From Lactarius indigo (taxonomy: Eukaryota; Basidiomycota; Agaricomycetes; Russulales; Russulaceae): a stretch of DNA of 64,000 nucleotides. The DNA lies in NCBI GenBank assembly GCA_025766275.1, contig JAFKAC010000148.1, positions 50,683 to 114,682 of the forward strand, written 5' to 3'. The notes below the pieces were generated by a model. It searched no databases, was not told the DNA's origin, and saw only the letters and a list, made by a program, of their open reading frames with translations. Positions 1 to 12,064 of the stretch are shown in pieces (the first letter of the stretch is position 1; every line of letters begins with the position of its first letter). The translations under genes and the position numbers were made by a program.

Positions 1-1096
1 CTATCGTGGTGCTCCTGTCTTGTGTGGCGACCCTCCTTGGCAATTTTCCGTAGGAATGGACCCTAGGGAGTTCCCGATAGCCGTTCAATCCAGGAGTGTG
101 GGGTGCGGAGAGCGAATCGTCGAACGGACACCCAGCTAGTTGGCAATCCTCTCGCGCCAAGGAGTGGTTGTCTATGTGCTCCTTCAAGACGGCCGAAGAG
201 GAGAGCATGACACCGATGGAGAGACGTTGCAGGTTTCCCAGCGGCTGAAGGCAACTGGCATAGAAAGTCTAATCGCGCAGAGTGAATGCATCTCACGGCT
301 GAATGAAGCTTCCTACCGCCAGTTCTTCAGCTGTATCGCACGAGGCATCAAAGCCAATAGGCGAGTGCTTGATGCAGGTGCTTGACTCTTCAAAGCAGGC
401 CCAGCAACAGTCGATGCCCAGTCGTTCGACAACACTAAGCTCCAGTTCCTTTAGACTCGCGCACCGCCTAGAAATTCCCTTCAGGAGCATCGAGGTAACG
501 TGCGGTAGCGATGTGAGTTTAAGCGAGACGAGTGTCGTCGGTAGCTGAGGAAAGACTAGCAGTATACTCGCGGAGAGGGAGAATTCAGAGACAGCTTGAC
601 AAGCCAACTCCAGCGACACAAGATTCATAGTGTACACTGGCAAGGCTCTCTTCTCGACAATTTGCATGGTTGTGGAAAGATGCCTAAATGCACTGATTTA
701 ATTCGATGCGCATATATGCGTCTCCTTGCCTCACCGGACCCACGAACAGCTGTCAGGGATGTCGATAGTTTTTCCTGCCTTCGTGAGCCGATGCAGCGTC
801 AGGTGCGAAAAATAGGCTCTGAGAGAGATATAGCGAAGTTGATGAGACACAACAGACAAAGCCGCGATGGATGAGAAAGCTCGAGACTGGGAATGTAAAA
901 CCTCCTGCACGATTCTGTCCATTATTTCAACAGGGAACTTCTGAAATATTCCACAGTCAAAATGGCCATTGCTACGGCTGTCGCGAATAAAGGTCTGACT
1001 AAAATCCTTACCATAATGGCCATGTGAAAGAGCCGACACAGGAATGTTTGGGTGAAATGATCTCTGGTGACACGAATGCGAGACAATGCTGTACAA
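1..1096 (-). CDS. F-box/leucine-rich-repeat protein, 3' end cut by window edge
   Basis: The F-box-like segment at about 800-960 reads FPVEIMDRIVQEVL followed by a serine/leucine-rich helix, the usual N-terminal F-box of Agaricomycete substrate receptors for SCF ubiquitin ligases. A 51-bp intron (GTGAGG..TTTAG, about 683-733) joins it to a leucine-rich region (LVSLELACQAV, SLKLTSLPHV, SLKELELSVV). A second short intron (GTGAGA..GCCAG, about 255-296) restores frame into LGNLQRLSIGVML, which stays open to position 1, so the gene continues off the left edge. The start codon is uncertain: the open frame begins near 1096, but an upstream exon is possible. The family is seen from motifs; the substrate is unknown. 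Confidence 0.7.
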
Positions 1097-1230
1097 ATGG
1101 TAAAATTACAAAGTATAATATGCTAAGTAGTTATGCATGTGATATAGATAAGACGCGTCGAATCACGTGAATCATCAGCGCAAGTCCGACTCCAGGCCAG
1201 AATAATTTGGGGTTTTTGGGGTGGATGCCG

Positions 1231-1944
1231 TCAAGCATGGATAAAAACGGTGTTCGTAGCATACCGGAGCTTGCTGCTCTCCACTGTGGTTGTTGGCACA
1301 TTCACGTGCTCCTCGTCGAGCCACCGCTCGCCAAGGTTGAACATGTCCCGGTCAGGGAACACCTCCGTTATGTCGCACACGAAGCCCTCGGTAGATAGGG
1401 TATACCGCCGCCAGAGGGTGTTCTTTCCATCTTCAAACCCAACACCACAGTCTAGGAGCGCAAATTGGGGTGGGGTTTGCATCTTGCGGAACATCTGCCC
1501 GATAGCGAACTTCTCGTCGAGGAAGAGTCGCTCGCACAAAGGTGCGGTAATAGTGACTTCGCTGGTCGCAACGCAAGCAATCTTTCCACAACAGACGAGG
1601 TGGACCTCGCGACGCTGGGTTATAGGCTCCTCTGGTGATGCGGTGTGGGTACGAGGTGAGGTATGAGCATAAATGGATTTGATGTTGATGGTGCGAGCAA
1701 AAAAGGCACTGGATCATATGTTTAGAACCTACGATGACTTTAATAGGTATATAAGACATAGAACACACCTGAGCAAGCGCTGGAGGTCGCCGTGGGCTGA
1801 AAGCATGATGCGTTCAAGACCAGTCAGATCGGCAGGCCACGAAAACTATGGCAAACATTGATGAGCCTCAAAGGACAATAGTGTAGCACCAAGGCGTACC
1901 TCTACGCTGGTAGCGTTAGCCTTGAAGGAGTCGATGACGGCCAT
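1231..1944 (-). CDS. Chorismate lyase-like (UbiC/DUF98-fold) protein, 199 aa
   Basis: Three exons join cleanly: 1944-1900, 1845-1769 and 1708-1231, with introns of 54 bp (GTACGC..CATAG) and 60 bp (GTGTGT..TCCAG). The 199-residue product starts MAVIDSFKANATSVE. It has the order of elements seen in chorismate-lyase/UTRA-like folds: an LTGLERIMLSAHGDLQRLL helix, a strand with REVHLVCCGK, a VATSEVTI strand, the LFLDEKFAIGQMFRK segment where these folds carry a PIG turn, and a closing RRYTLSTEGF plus ITEVFP strand. Family assignment rests on this pattern only. If it is a true lyase it would split pyruvate from chorismate, but fungi are not known for the UbiC route, so a different ligand is likely. 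No signal peptide or membrane segment is visible. Confidence 0.62.
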
Positions 1945-4317
1945 GTGCACTTAGAAGAGGGGTGTAAAGAAAATCGGAAGAAGTGTCGGCAGTTGTAAAC
2001 GAAGAAAAGAGCTCAGGAGAGATGATGGTGGGGAACTAAGGACCAGCCCTGCGAGTTTAAATCCCTGCGGCCCAAATCAGGTCCCCTAATACAGAGAGAT
2101 TAGGAAACCACCCGCTGGCTCGCAAAGCCTGACGAGCGCTGCATGCGCAGGCAAGAGATCGCCGAGTACCCGGCGCATCAAAAGATTATAGTCACAATAG
2201 GTCTACATAAGGGATGGTGAGATTACAGAGTTTCACTTTTCAGCGAACTATACGGGAACTGGATGAATCACATACTTGAGGGAGGTTCACATGTGCACAG
2301 TTGTGTTGTAAGACACCGGCATGCGTGTGTGTGCGTGGGGGGTCTGTGACTCACGACACGAAGAGCTGAGACATGGTTCCACAGCGTTACTGTAGGGAGC
2401 GTGATAAATCGTCAGGGGTTTCATGCCGCGTTCGCCGGTCTATAGGACTAAGCAATTCAGACCTATACACATGCAGCGCACCACGCACCGTATCAAGAAC
2501 ACGTAGTTAAGTGGGGTATCACCGGTGGTGAGCAAAGGCCCCGAACAGCGAAATCCAGTGCTTGCACCCGCGGGAGGTTGAACCCGCGGAGGACGCATCG
2601 GCATCGGGGTTCCCCAATTAGTGGTATACTTGCCAAATTTGGAGATTGCTGTGTAGTCCGATGAGTTTGTCATAAAACTTGGCCTGTCACGGCACGGCGC
2701 TCTAAATTCCAGCTTTATCTTTCTTTATCTTCAGCTTCAGGGTCCCGCCCGGGAGGATCATGTCGATGTGGTTCCAAGGGGTGCTGTACCTCGCGATATT
2801 AATGATGATATCAATATATTGAACTTCCATAGGTCACCCTTAGTAAGAAATCGGACGTCACATAAACCCGCATAGTGGCCCTGCAGCTGACTGCTAGCGT
2901 TCTTCCACAACAAGTGCAATACTGTCAGTATCGAAACGGTTGATTCCAAGGACGAAGGACCAACCCCTTGTTCAGACATTCAAAGGCACCGAGGAGTTAT
3001 CAGTTCCGAGTCTTTACCCCGAGTGGTGAAACGTCGTCCAGCACGGGATGTCATGATCGCCATGTACACAGCATTACTGTAGTGGGAAACTAGCCAGCGA
3101 GTATTAGCGGGGAGTCCGGTCACCGGTGTGGCGCTTGCGATGACCAGGTGTAATTGCCGTACATCGGATTGAAGCTAGAAATGATGGTGCACGTGGATTG
3201 GCTAGGCTGGACGCCCTGTCGTCATGATGACCCGTGAGATACGCACTGTCATCTGAAAGCACAGTGCGACCTAGCTATTACTATATAGTACTGGGTGTGT
3301 GGGTACCGACCGGTCGCATAATCATGGTCTCGCAATGCAAAACGAATGTATTATCCATCTACCAGATTTTTTGAGGAACGATTTCCCGTGCGGCTTGGGG
3401 CATATGATCTTGTGTAGCACTTAATTTTAACAATCATGCAAGCCTTCCTTCGTACGTATAGCTGCAGTAAAGTGTCCTGTCCTGTTATTTTGAAACCCCT
3501 CGGTATAGGGCGTCGTTCTGAAAACCGGGTACGTGGTCGAAATTAGAATTGGTGTTTTACGTGGGAATAAAATAAGCTCACGCACAAAAGGAGATGAAAC
3601 CCACCTTTCCTCTGCAGAGGAAATTCTGTTGGAAGCGTGCGCTTGCGGCCGTGAGCTTAGTAAAGACGTTGTACGTCCATGATAGTTGCGTGAGACGCCC
3701 AAGAGGCTATTAGGAGACAATGGGAATGCCCTTGTTAAGCACCAGCTACGGTGTGCCAAAACAGGGGTGACGATAGTACCTCATAACTATCATGAATTGG
3801 AAATTTAGATATGCGTGGTGACAGGATTAGAGCACACTCCATTCTTCTGATGAATCGTCCGCAACTTCCGGCGCAAAGGTTGACAAACGATAGCGCTCGA
3901 GATCAACACCCCAGAATCGACAACTTTACGGTTCTTCGGATACAGCTAAGGAACACGACGCTAAACCAGAAGTAATGCCTCGCGCTGCGTGGTCAGGAGA
4001 CTCTTATAACGGCTGCAAAAGGAAAAGTAGCAAACATCGCTACAGAATCAGGCACAAACCCGTCGTGCTTGACGCACTAGTAGGTGTCGTAGGCTGTTCG
4101 GAGGCTGCTGATAAAACAATGTATTAGTATAACACAAATGTCCACTATTGTGATCTATCACGGAAATTTTCAGGGATGGACCACTACTGGTTTTACAAGT
4201 TCCAACAGAGGCCTGGGAAAGAACCGGTGGCGAATACACAAATGGGTCGACGACAAGACGAATCTGAATGACACTTGCTTGATAGATATAATAGAACAGT
4301 CCGTCGATGCGGACAAA
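1945..4317. other. Gene-poor interval, no supported gene
   Basis: This 2.4-kb stretch carries only short open frames. The longest are on the minus strand at 2440-2673, 2758-2979 and 3427-3759. None shows a motif I recognise, and I could not join them through plausible splice sites. It may hold regulatory DNA, a decayed gene or a long non-coding transcript; the sequence does not tell which. Confidence 0.4.
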
Positions 4318-4864
4318 TTACAAACGGGTGACCGCCTTTGCGTCCAGAGGCATGCCTGTGGGGAAATGTTACAAGGTGGGCCATATAAACCACTTGTAGG
4401 AGACTCGCCTGAAGGGTCGATACCATTTGCCGCCAGATGGCGATGATGGCGAATAAGTCTGGCCTGATCGAAGCTGAGTTGAAGTACGGGGTCAGTTGCA
4501 GAAACGCAAGGTGATGTAGAATGCGTACTTGACGTTTTCCCTTCTCATAATTTCCATGACCTCCTGAGTACCCTGTTCGTCTAGTCCAGCCCTGGCGTCT
4601 CCTTGGAAAATGTTGTCGGCCTCGATATCAAATGTCGAGCTCGTCATCCCGGCAGCAGCTTGGTCTGCGAAAGTCGAAAGTGGTGCATAGTTCTCCCTGG
4701 AGGGGTGTGGAATAATTGTACGCAGACGCTCAGGAACTGGGAGATGGGCGCGGTAACGATACAACACTGCGGAAGAAAGTCCGAGAATGAATGGGCGAAT
4801 TGTCAAAAGACGTACGCATGAGTAAAAGTGTAGCAAAGGCGAGAATAGAGACGTAAAACAGCAT
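4318..4864 (-). CDS. DUF2015 (UPF0357) family membrane-anchored protein, about 132 aa
   Basis: Exon 1 starts at ATG 4864 and encodes a hydrophobic N-terminal anchor (MLFYVSILAFATLLLM). A 49-bp intron follows, then LYRYRAHLPVPERLR and the conserved core FDIEADNIFQGDARAGLDE..EVMEIMRRENV. A further exon gives NFDQARLIRHHRHLAANGID, and the last exon gives MPLDAKAVTRL before the stop. The GLDE..IM..VNFDEAR signature and the PLD.KAVT tail are characteristic of the small fungal DUF2015 proteins, whose role is unknown. The single N-terminal segment implies a membrane location. The last intron (4356-4408) has GC-AG borders, reported separately. Confidence 0.85.
4356..4408 (-). other. Non-canonical GC-AG intron in the DUF2015 gene
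   Basis: The coding frame needs TCA-G followed by GC-ATG-CCT to give the family's SGMPLD junction. The 53-bp intervening sequence starts GCGAGT and ends CCACAG. The rest of the donor matches the consensus well, as is usual for GC donors. No GT donor nearby gives the same junction. Confidence 0.7.
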
Positions 4865-5571
4865 TTTATGGGGTCCGCTGTCTGGAGTGGTAGCGAGCTA
4901 GTTTGCGATGATGTCGTGGCAGTAGCAGCTGTGGCTCTGCATCGCAGGCCAAACCCTAACCTCGGAGATTCGCATTGCCCTCGCTCGCGGCCCTTCTCGT
5001 CCCGTCTTACTTCTTATGAACTCTTGCATTGCAAACACCCTATGAGCGGCATAAGCACACGCAATACGGAGGGTTGAGACGCAGTGAGAAAGATCGTTCC
5101 TCCCCTTTTGCTAGTACCACCCGATTCCTTGTAGATTCAACGCCATAATCCAACCATTCTTGTTGAAAGCATTCGGTGAAATGGCCTGGGGAGGCGCAGG
5201 TCTAGGCGACAAGGGGGACTGGCACTATCTGGTACAATACATAATTCGCATGGATTATTACTGTATCGTGCTGAAAGAAACTCAGGCTAGCAGCGCTTGC
5301 TTGGTTTGCGTCAGACTGGTTACCTCTGACACGGCTCCACAACCACCAACATTGTTACTGTAATGTGTATGCACGCAGGGTACAGCAGAATACCAGGATA
5401 TTCGGTATTATACTTGTACAGTGGCCCAGATCCACACCTGTCACTACTGTATCGACCACAGTTACCAAAATGAGCGTAGCATAGCTTTCCTGGCTTATTG
5501 TTGGCTTTACTACTCAGGCTTCAAAGATTCGACGTGGTGGGACCCACATAACGCAAGCATCCACAGGAATC
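4865..5571. promoter_or_regulatory. Divergent intergenic region between DUF2015 and CUE/Smr genes
   Basis: About 0.7 kb lies between two genes transcribed away from each other, so both promoters should be here. I see no long coding frame with recognisable motifs. A pyrimidine-rich stretch near 5650-5695 belongs to the first intron of the downstream gene rather than to this region. Confidence 0.45.
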
Positions 5572-7642
5572 ATGACGGCAGCTAGAGAGACATTATTAGA
5601 GGAATTGCAGGTAGCTGTTATTTATTTATTTTCATCTCAAGACGGCCTATGTTAAGACGACCCCGTTTCACCCTCTGCCCTCTGCCCTCCTTCGCAGACA
5701 GAGTTCCACCCTTTAGACAGCTCGCTGATTGCAGCCTTCCTTTCCGAGTTTCACACTGAATTGCCAACACGGCGGCAGCTTCGTGATCTTCGCCAAACCC
5801 TCACCAAACTCGCCGTAGCCGCGAGAGACGATGACGACGAGCAGTCCATTAGCGAAGCCTTGTCAAGTAGCCACATCGACGGTAGCTCCCTCAGCGGCAG
5901 CACACTCGAGGGTTATTATGGAACCTTATTGACACCTACCACCGACTCCACATCGCCATTAGCCTCTCCACGGTCGACTTCCTCCAGCGCCACTTCGTTT
6001 TCATCTCCTCTTGGCTTCCTCCGGACAGCCTTTCCCGGTGTGCCATCGGCCCGACTAGAGTGCGCCATCGCCGATGCTACTTGCAAGGACGGTTGGGCAG
6101 AGGATGTTGATATCGAGCGTGCCGTCCAGCTTCTTTTAACTCAGGAGTACCTACGAGCACTCGAAGAGGGCGGGCTCGATGCCCTGGAAGATGACCTCAC
6201 TCCCATGCACAGCCCGGAGTGGCTCACTGTCAAAGCAAAGGGGAAGAAGAAGAAAGCGAAAACGAAGACTTACACCATTAACGACGTACGTCAACAACAG
6301 CATATCTCCGAGAGGGCTCATCGCCGTTCTCCCCACCGTGACATGCCCCCAAGGCCTCCCGATGTCGATATCTGGACTGCAGTCTCTTCCATATCCGCTC
6401 AGCTTTCCTCGCTCCTTCCTCCACATTCCGAGGCGTTCTTCAAGTCGTTCTTCCACTCACCCGAGTCCAAGTCGCCTGCGGAGGCTCTTCGCCGCGCACT
6501 GACTGCCGTCATTTGTGCGGACGATACGAACGCCCCCCCACCCGATACAACCGTATTACTTAGTTTACAAGACATCCTCCGGAGTACGCCCGAATACAAT
6601 GAACAAGGCCCCGAGGAGCAAGAACGTATACTCTCGGATGCCCGCTTGTGCTTACGTGCAGTTCAGTCGCGGCACGGTGATGCTCTTGACCTTGTGTGGC
6701 TTTTGCACGGCCTCGACTCGGGTGAAGCAGCAGAAGTTCGTCTCCACAGTCAAGAGTGTCAGGACGATCACTCGGTGGAGTTGTCCACGAATACACCGTT
6801 CTCTACTTTCGAGGCAACCTACGCAGGGTCGTTTTCGGGCCATCGTCCCAGTTGCTCGCCTTCGCAACCAGATGCATGGAATGTCGTGCTACGCAAGAAG
6901 CCCCCTTCGACGGCGAATCCGCGCGCTGGTTTTATTCCTGCTCACAATGACACGAGCAAGATGCGCACTTACCAGATTGGCTCGGAGAAGCATAAGGACT
7001 CAGAGAAGCTGAAACAGCGGCTCAAATACCTCGAAGAGCGCCTCACAGAAACCCACGTGTCTGCGGCCAGGGCTTGGAAAGGAGCCAATTCGAGAAATCG
7101 GGGGAAAGAAGTCGCTTTGTACCATGTCGATGAGGTGCGTCCCTTTGAATGGTTGTGCCTTACCCCATCATGGTGGTTTGCGGTCATCTCCAGGCACGCA
7201 AATTACGAGAGGAGGTCAAAAGTGCAGCACTGGATATTGCCAGAGCCCGTGTCGGCGCGACAAAGTAAGTCAACAGTTATGTGTGGTATCCGGTTAAAAA
7301 GTGATGTCCCTTAGAAAAACAGACGCGTCTCTTACGACTATCGATTTGCATTATACCACCATTTCCCAAGCGGTCATTCTCGCTAAAGAGTTTCTTGGAG
7401 AGTACGGTGCCTCTGACGGTGAGCTTTGATACCTTTATATCTCTGATGTTAGTGCCGATACGCGAAACGTAGTTCGGCCTATGCGGTTCATTACTGGACG
7501 TGGAAACCGTTCTGTTGGCGGTAAAGGCGTCTTGGGACCGGCTGTCTATAACGCGCTCATTGAAGACGGCTGGAACGTTTCGATGTTCGCGGGTGGCCTC
7601 ACTATTCGTGGCCGCATTGGCTCATACCCTAGATCTGGCTGA
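5572..7642 (+). CDS. CUE and DUF1771-Smr domain protein (putative RNA endonuclease)
   Basis: Exon 1 (5572-5610) gives MTAARETLLEELQ and an intron to 5697 restores frame into FHPLDSSLIAAFLSEF. Introns follow at 7135-7193, 7265-7314 and 7419-7472, all GT..AG. Domains in order: a CUE-like segment (AFPGVPSARLECAIADA), a basic linker, a DUF1771 coiled coil (AARAWKGANSRNRGKE..REEVKSAAL) and a C-terminal Smr domain with IDLHYTT and ITGRGNRSVGGKGVLGPAV. CUE domains bind ubiquitin; fungal and animal Smr proteins of this design (Cue2, N4BP2-like) act on RNA at stalled ribosomes in yeast. I infer the same role. Stop at 7640-7642. The ATG is chosen because it is the first that splices in frame. Confidence 0.85.
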
Positions 7643-7910
7643 ACTTTCACTCTCCCCGTACTTTCTACTGTAGCGCATCCGTGTTGTTTCCGTAGACATG
7701 TCTGATATCTTGCCTTGTGTTTGGTACCATTTCTTGTATTCTGGCTAGCCTTGTGTTGGTTCTTGGCCCACTGGCATGTACATTTGGAACTGCGTATACA
7801 AAAACTGTATATCCTAAGCACTGCATGCTTCCTGAATTGGACCCCGGCCCGAAACATTGCGAAACTCTTGTTCTGCAGCTGCAGTAACGCCTTGCCAGTA
7901 CCAGATACGA

Positions 7911-9511
7911 ATGGCGTTACCATCGGATTCGCTATCGGAAACTGAGTCTCTAAGTGACCAGGACATTTGGGACGATCATGACGGTGATGCTAATTTCGGT
8001 GGACCGACGGTGCGCTTTCAACTCTGACGTATGACAATCTGACTGCTATTGACCGTTAACATCCCGCATAGCGGAGACGCCGTGCTAGAAAGAAAAGGAA
8101 AAGGAATGATTCTGGGCCCACGTCACGAACGACACCGGGCAGCTCATCTATTTCCACTCTCACCCTCCAGCCTCTCATTGACGTCCTTATTTCGAAATAT
8201 GCGTCCGTAGACAGCGAGGACGTGAGTTTTGACTCCATCGCCAAATCTGTGCTGGAACAGTGCGTGAAAACAAGGGACGAGCTGGGAGAACTGCATGAGA
8301 TGGACGACCTCGTGAGCATGCCCCGTCCTAAGTTTCGAGCTCTACTGATTAGCTGAGGGATCCGACATAACTCAGGGAAGACCATACTTGCTCATTTCCC
8401 CGTCCGACGAAGCAGATCTTTTGGAGACCCTTGAAGCAAGGTCGCGAACCGGACTGAGCGTGGAGGAGGCTATCGTACTGCGAAAATTAAAACTGCAGCG
8501 TGTACGTGTGCGGCATCTATCGGTCTCTCTAGAAGGGGGTTGAATCAATTTTAGCACATGAGAACCCATAATTTGTCACCGCCCGTCCTTCGTCCCAAGA
8601 TCCCGCCTGCGCTTACCAGGCTCGCCCCCGCTCGCAAACCACCAGAGCCCGACTCCGAGGTTCTTAAGACCCTCTACGGTATACAGACCACACCATATAA
8701 GAGCTCGTTCTTATCGCGCTTGAACGGCTTTTCTGTTCGTCGTGCACCAGTGGTGGCTGCCGATTGGGAAGCACGGTCCCCTTGGATGGATCTTATGGAG
8801 GACATTCGCGCCCATTATGCCCTGAAATTGTACGCTCCTTCGCTCCTTGAGAGCCAATTACTGACGTAAATCAGCTTAGGCAGGGAGGTCGTTCAAGAAT
8901 CTCTCGCACCTATCACATACGTGACATTAACGGCTGAGCACTTACCACAAGTTCACGACCTGTTGCACCGCTCATTTTGGTCGGGAATTGATGGTCTGCG
9001 TCTCTATCATAGAATCGGTATTTTTAAACGCAATTTCTCCGTCTGATAGTTAGCGACTCCTTACGCCACATGCCCGAGCAAGCAACGATCGTCGCAATGT
9101 ATAAACGTCTTTTGGTTGGGTGTGCTATCCTTAGCTCCCCAGCTGAAACATACATCACTTATCTCGCCGTCCGGGCGGGCTGGGAGAATGCGCAGGTCGC
9201 AACGTGTGTACTACATTTCTTGATCTTAAAATCAATGATTCAACACCCACCCCTTTAGTGCCATGCTCTTTCATCTCATTAGTCGAAATCCAAACAAAGA
9301 TATCACTCTCCATGTGTCCGCAAATAACCCAGCGATGGTAGGACCGTTACGTTTCCCTTCTCTCCGCGGTTCCTGACCCCAATTTCAAAAGCTGCTCTAC
9401 AATCGCTTTGGTTTTAAGGCAGAGGAATTCATCGTCGGCTTCTACGAAGACTATCTTGACCCACAATCGCGCATGTCAAAAAATGCGTTCCGCTTACGCC
9501 TACGTCGATGA
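7911..9511 (+). CDS. KAT14/CSRP2BP-type GNAT acetyltransferase
   Basis: The N-terminus (MALPSDSLSETE) is acidic, followed by a basic patch RRRRARKKRKRN that looks like a nuclear signal. The middle is weakly conserved. The C-terminal GNAT domain reads VTLTAEHLPQVHDLL, SFWSGID, YITYLAVRAGWENAQVAT, LHVSANNPAMLLYNRFGFK and ends FRLRLRR, the same order as the acetyltransferase domain of animal KAT14 (ATAC subunit). At least eight introns were placed; examples are the GTGAGC..CTCAG intron around 8310-8376 and the one starting after NPAM. The acetyl-CoA loop (RAGWENAQVAT) departs from the strict Q/RxxGxG/A pattern, as in the animal protein. It probably acetylates protein in the nucleus; the target is not shown. 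It converges on the sirtuin gene. Confidence 0.82.
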
Positions 9512-9536
9512 ACTCATCGATTTGTACCAAAGGACA

Positions 9537-12064
9537 TCAAAGTAGCCGTGCCCTCTTCCCTTCGCGCGGCGGGTCCACTGGAGTCGTTGATGCCGACGGC
9601 GAGGACAATACACTTTGGGAAGGATGAGACGGTTGTGCGGCTCGTAGCTGTGCTGCCTCGAAGTCCAAAAGCCACTTTCCACCCTCTGCACCCTCGAAAA
9701 GCCAGATATGACTGAAGACGTATCGGTCGCGAGTATGTTAACCTCGGGTCTCACATACCTGTCTGCCACACGCTTAGGAACACCCCCCATACGTTCTTGA
9801 GATCGGCGCTTCGTTAATAGAGGGGATTTCCCACCAAGATACTGTCCAACCTTCGCAGGAGGGAGGGTCCATTCGAGCATCTCTGTGAGATGCTCGATAA
9901 TCGAGTCCGCATCTCCCAAGAGAATGATCTAAAAATAGGTAATGAGTTATTATACATAGCACCAAGAGGCAACACTGACATCGGGGTTGATATGTGTCAC
10001 TGGTGTTTTGTTGATCAGGACCTAATATAAAAAGCAGCTATTAGCAAACATCGGCAGCGGCGGCACAAAAGTCACGTACTTGTGGCACGGAGTGAGGCAT
10101 GTGTGCTGGTGGTTGTACTGTTAAGCTTCAACTTTCGCTTACCTGCGGCGTAACTTACTGATGATATCAGATACTGGCGCAACTTTGAGTGATGTCCCAA
10201 TTATGAGAACGAGGTCAACTTGATCCCTATCTTTTACCAAACACTCTTCGAAACTGTCGGTTAGTTTTTCACCAAAGAAGGTGATATCAGGCTGCGGCGG
10301 CAATTAAGAACCAAAATCTACAAAATAGGAATGATATTACCTTCATTATCCATGGTGGGAACAAGGGTTCGTCTTCGTCCTCACTGTCCGATCGCTTACT
10401 AGGTTTCCGTCTATTGTGCTTCGCCTTTCTCCAGTCTTTTCCCGAATCGCTGCAGCCCTTGCACAATGGTACCTCTCCCTGCATGATTTCTTGTTCGATG
10501 GTGTTACCTGGCACACGGATGCGGCATTCTAAGCAGGATGCCGTTGCAAATGATCCGTGACATTGTAACACGTTTCGTATACCAACGGCAGTCTCAAGTG
10601 TGTCGATATTTTGGGTGTAGTTCTGTGGGCGCGAGTGGGATGAGAGCTTGTTATGGGCCAGCCAGACAAGTACCACTCACGCGAAGGAGCTGTGAGAATG
10701 GGTAGCAGCGTGTAATTACCTAGACATTAGAGACTCTCACCTTCCCGTTGTCTTCAATGAGCTTAATGAAGCGGTGGGACGGCGATGGTGTAAAATTTGA
10801 TGGGTATATCTGCCTTGCAAAGGAGCTTGACGGATGTGGTTTCTCGTCAGCCATGGGGGAGCGGGGAGCAAATCTCACGTACTAGAATACTGCACACCAT
10901 TAGACATCACCTGAGGATAGAAATAAGGCTCGCCTACCGTACCGGATGGGTTTTCCTTGAAGTAACTTATGTCAAACCTGATGGGTGTAAGTCAACGCCA
11001 CTAGAAAACATTGACAAAGGCGCAACATTTGTTGGGGGTCGTCCAGATCATATTCTTCCTTTTCTTTCAACGTTGCGTATAGGCCATTGCGCGAGCGAAA
11101 GTCGGGAATTCCACACGACACACCTCAACCCCAGCGTGCCGTTAGTAGGGACCTTTTTGGGGGACCGTGTGTCCATACTTACTAATGCCAGCACCAGTCA
11201 GCACCAATATACGCCGTGACGAAATTATAAGATTGACGGCATCTTGGAGAGTGCTATATTGGGATAGTCGCTCGCGCAATTGTAGTCTGATCTATAGCGT
11301 CAAGGGAAAACTATATGACATCTTAACCAGTGCTTACTCTCCGGAAAGAACAACTTGGAGAAAATACACCAAGGTTGCCGACTTCTTCCTTTGCAATTCC
11401 TCGCACTAGTAATGTGCATTGAATAGACAGATACAATTGTTTCAGGTACCGTCTTCGTACCAAGAAAATGTCAAAAGCACAAAGTAACTCGGGAATTGGG
11501 ATTGCACGAGTAATCACGTATTCCTTCATAAATGACGACAACCCTGTATGGGCATAGTCAGTGTTGTCCAAACCTGGGAGGAGAAGGCCTCCCTCGCTGC
11601 TTGAGGTGAACAAGCATCCCATTTGTCTGTTGTTTCGTCCAACGGGGGGCCATTGGCTCTGACAAGAAATGATTTAGGACATGGAGAGCATCTCCAACAT
11701 TCCATCTTAGGATGATTCTACAGAAAGCGGTCATACCTTGTGGGCCGAAGAAAACGTAAAAGCCATAAGGCAACGGAAGCTCAATGTCTCCCGCGGCGCC
11801 AACATCCCTGCCAAAGTTTCGAACAGGCACAGGGAGGTTCTCGCCTGCCGCAGTATCATGACTGTCATCGCTAGTTTCGTCGAAACCACCAAAGCCATCG
11901 AGGATGTTGTCCAAAACTTCTTCTTCTATTTCCACAATCTCGGAGGCCTCTAAAAACGCGCGCACTTGGCCCTCGTAGATCGCCCGACGCTGCCTCGGGG
12001 ATAAACTCGGGGGGTATTGCAGGGAGAATGGCTGGAGATCCTGAGGAGCTGGGTTGTCCACCAT
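9537..12064 (-). CDS. SIR2/HST1-like: SIR2/HST1 (SIRT1-class) NAD-dependent protein deacetylase
   Basis: ATG at 12064 begins an acidic N-terminal extension with [17 protein letters not shown]. Downstream exons give [96 protein letters not shown], the catalytic histidine in LQCHGSF, two Cys pairs (SCLEC, LCKGC) of the zinc module, [25 protein letters not shown], and a tail ending EGKRARLL. These are the NAD-binding, catalytic and zinc motifs of class I sirtuins. The zinc module carries a long charged insert ([15 protein letters not shown]). At least eight introns are present. It likely deacetylates histones in silencing. The stop at 9537-9539 lies 25 bp from the stop of the convergent acetyltransferase gene. 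Confidence 0.9.

Noticed and set aside
2040..2110. tRNA-like T-loop (AGTTTAAATCC)
   Set aside because: No acceptor, D or anticodon arms can be paired around it.
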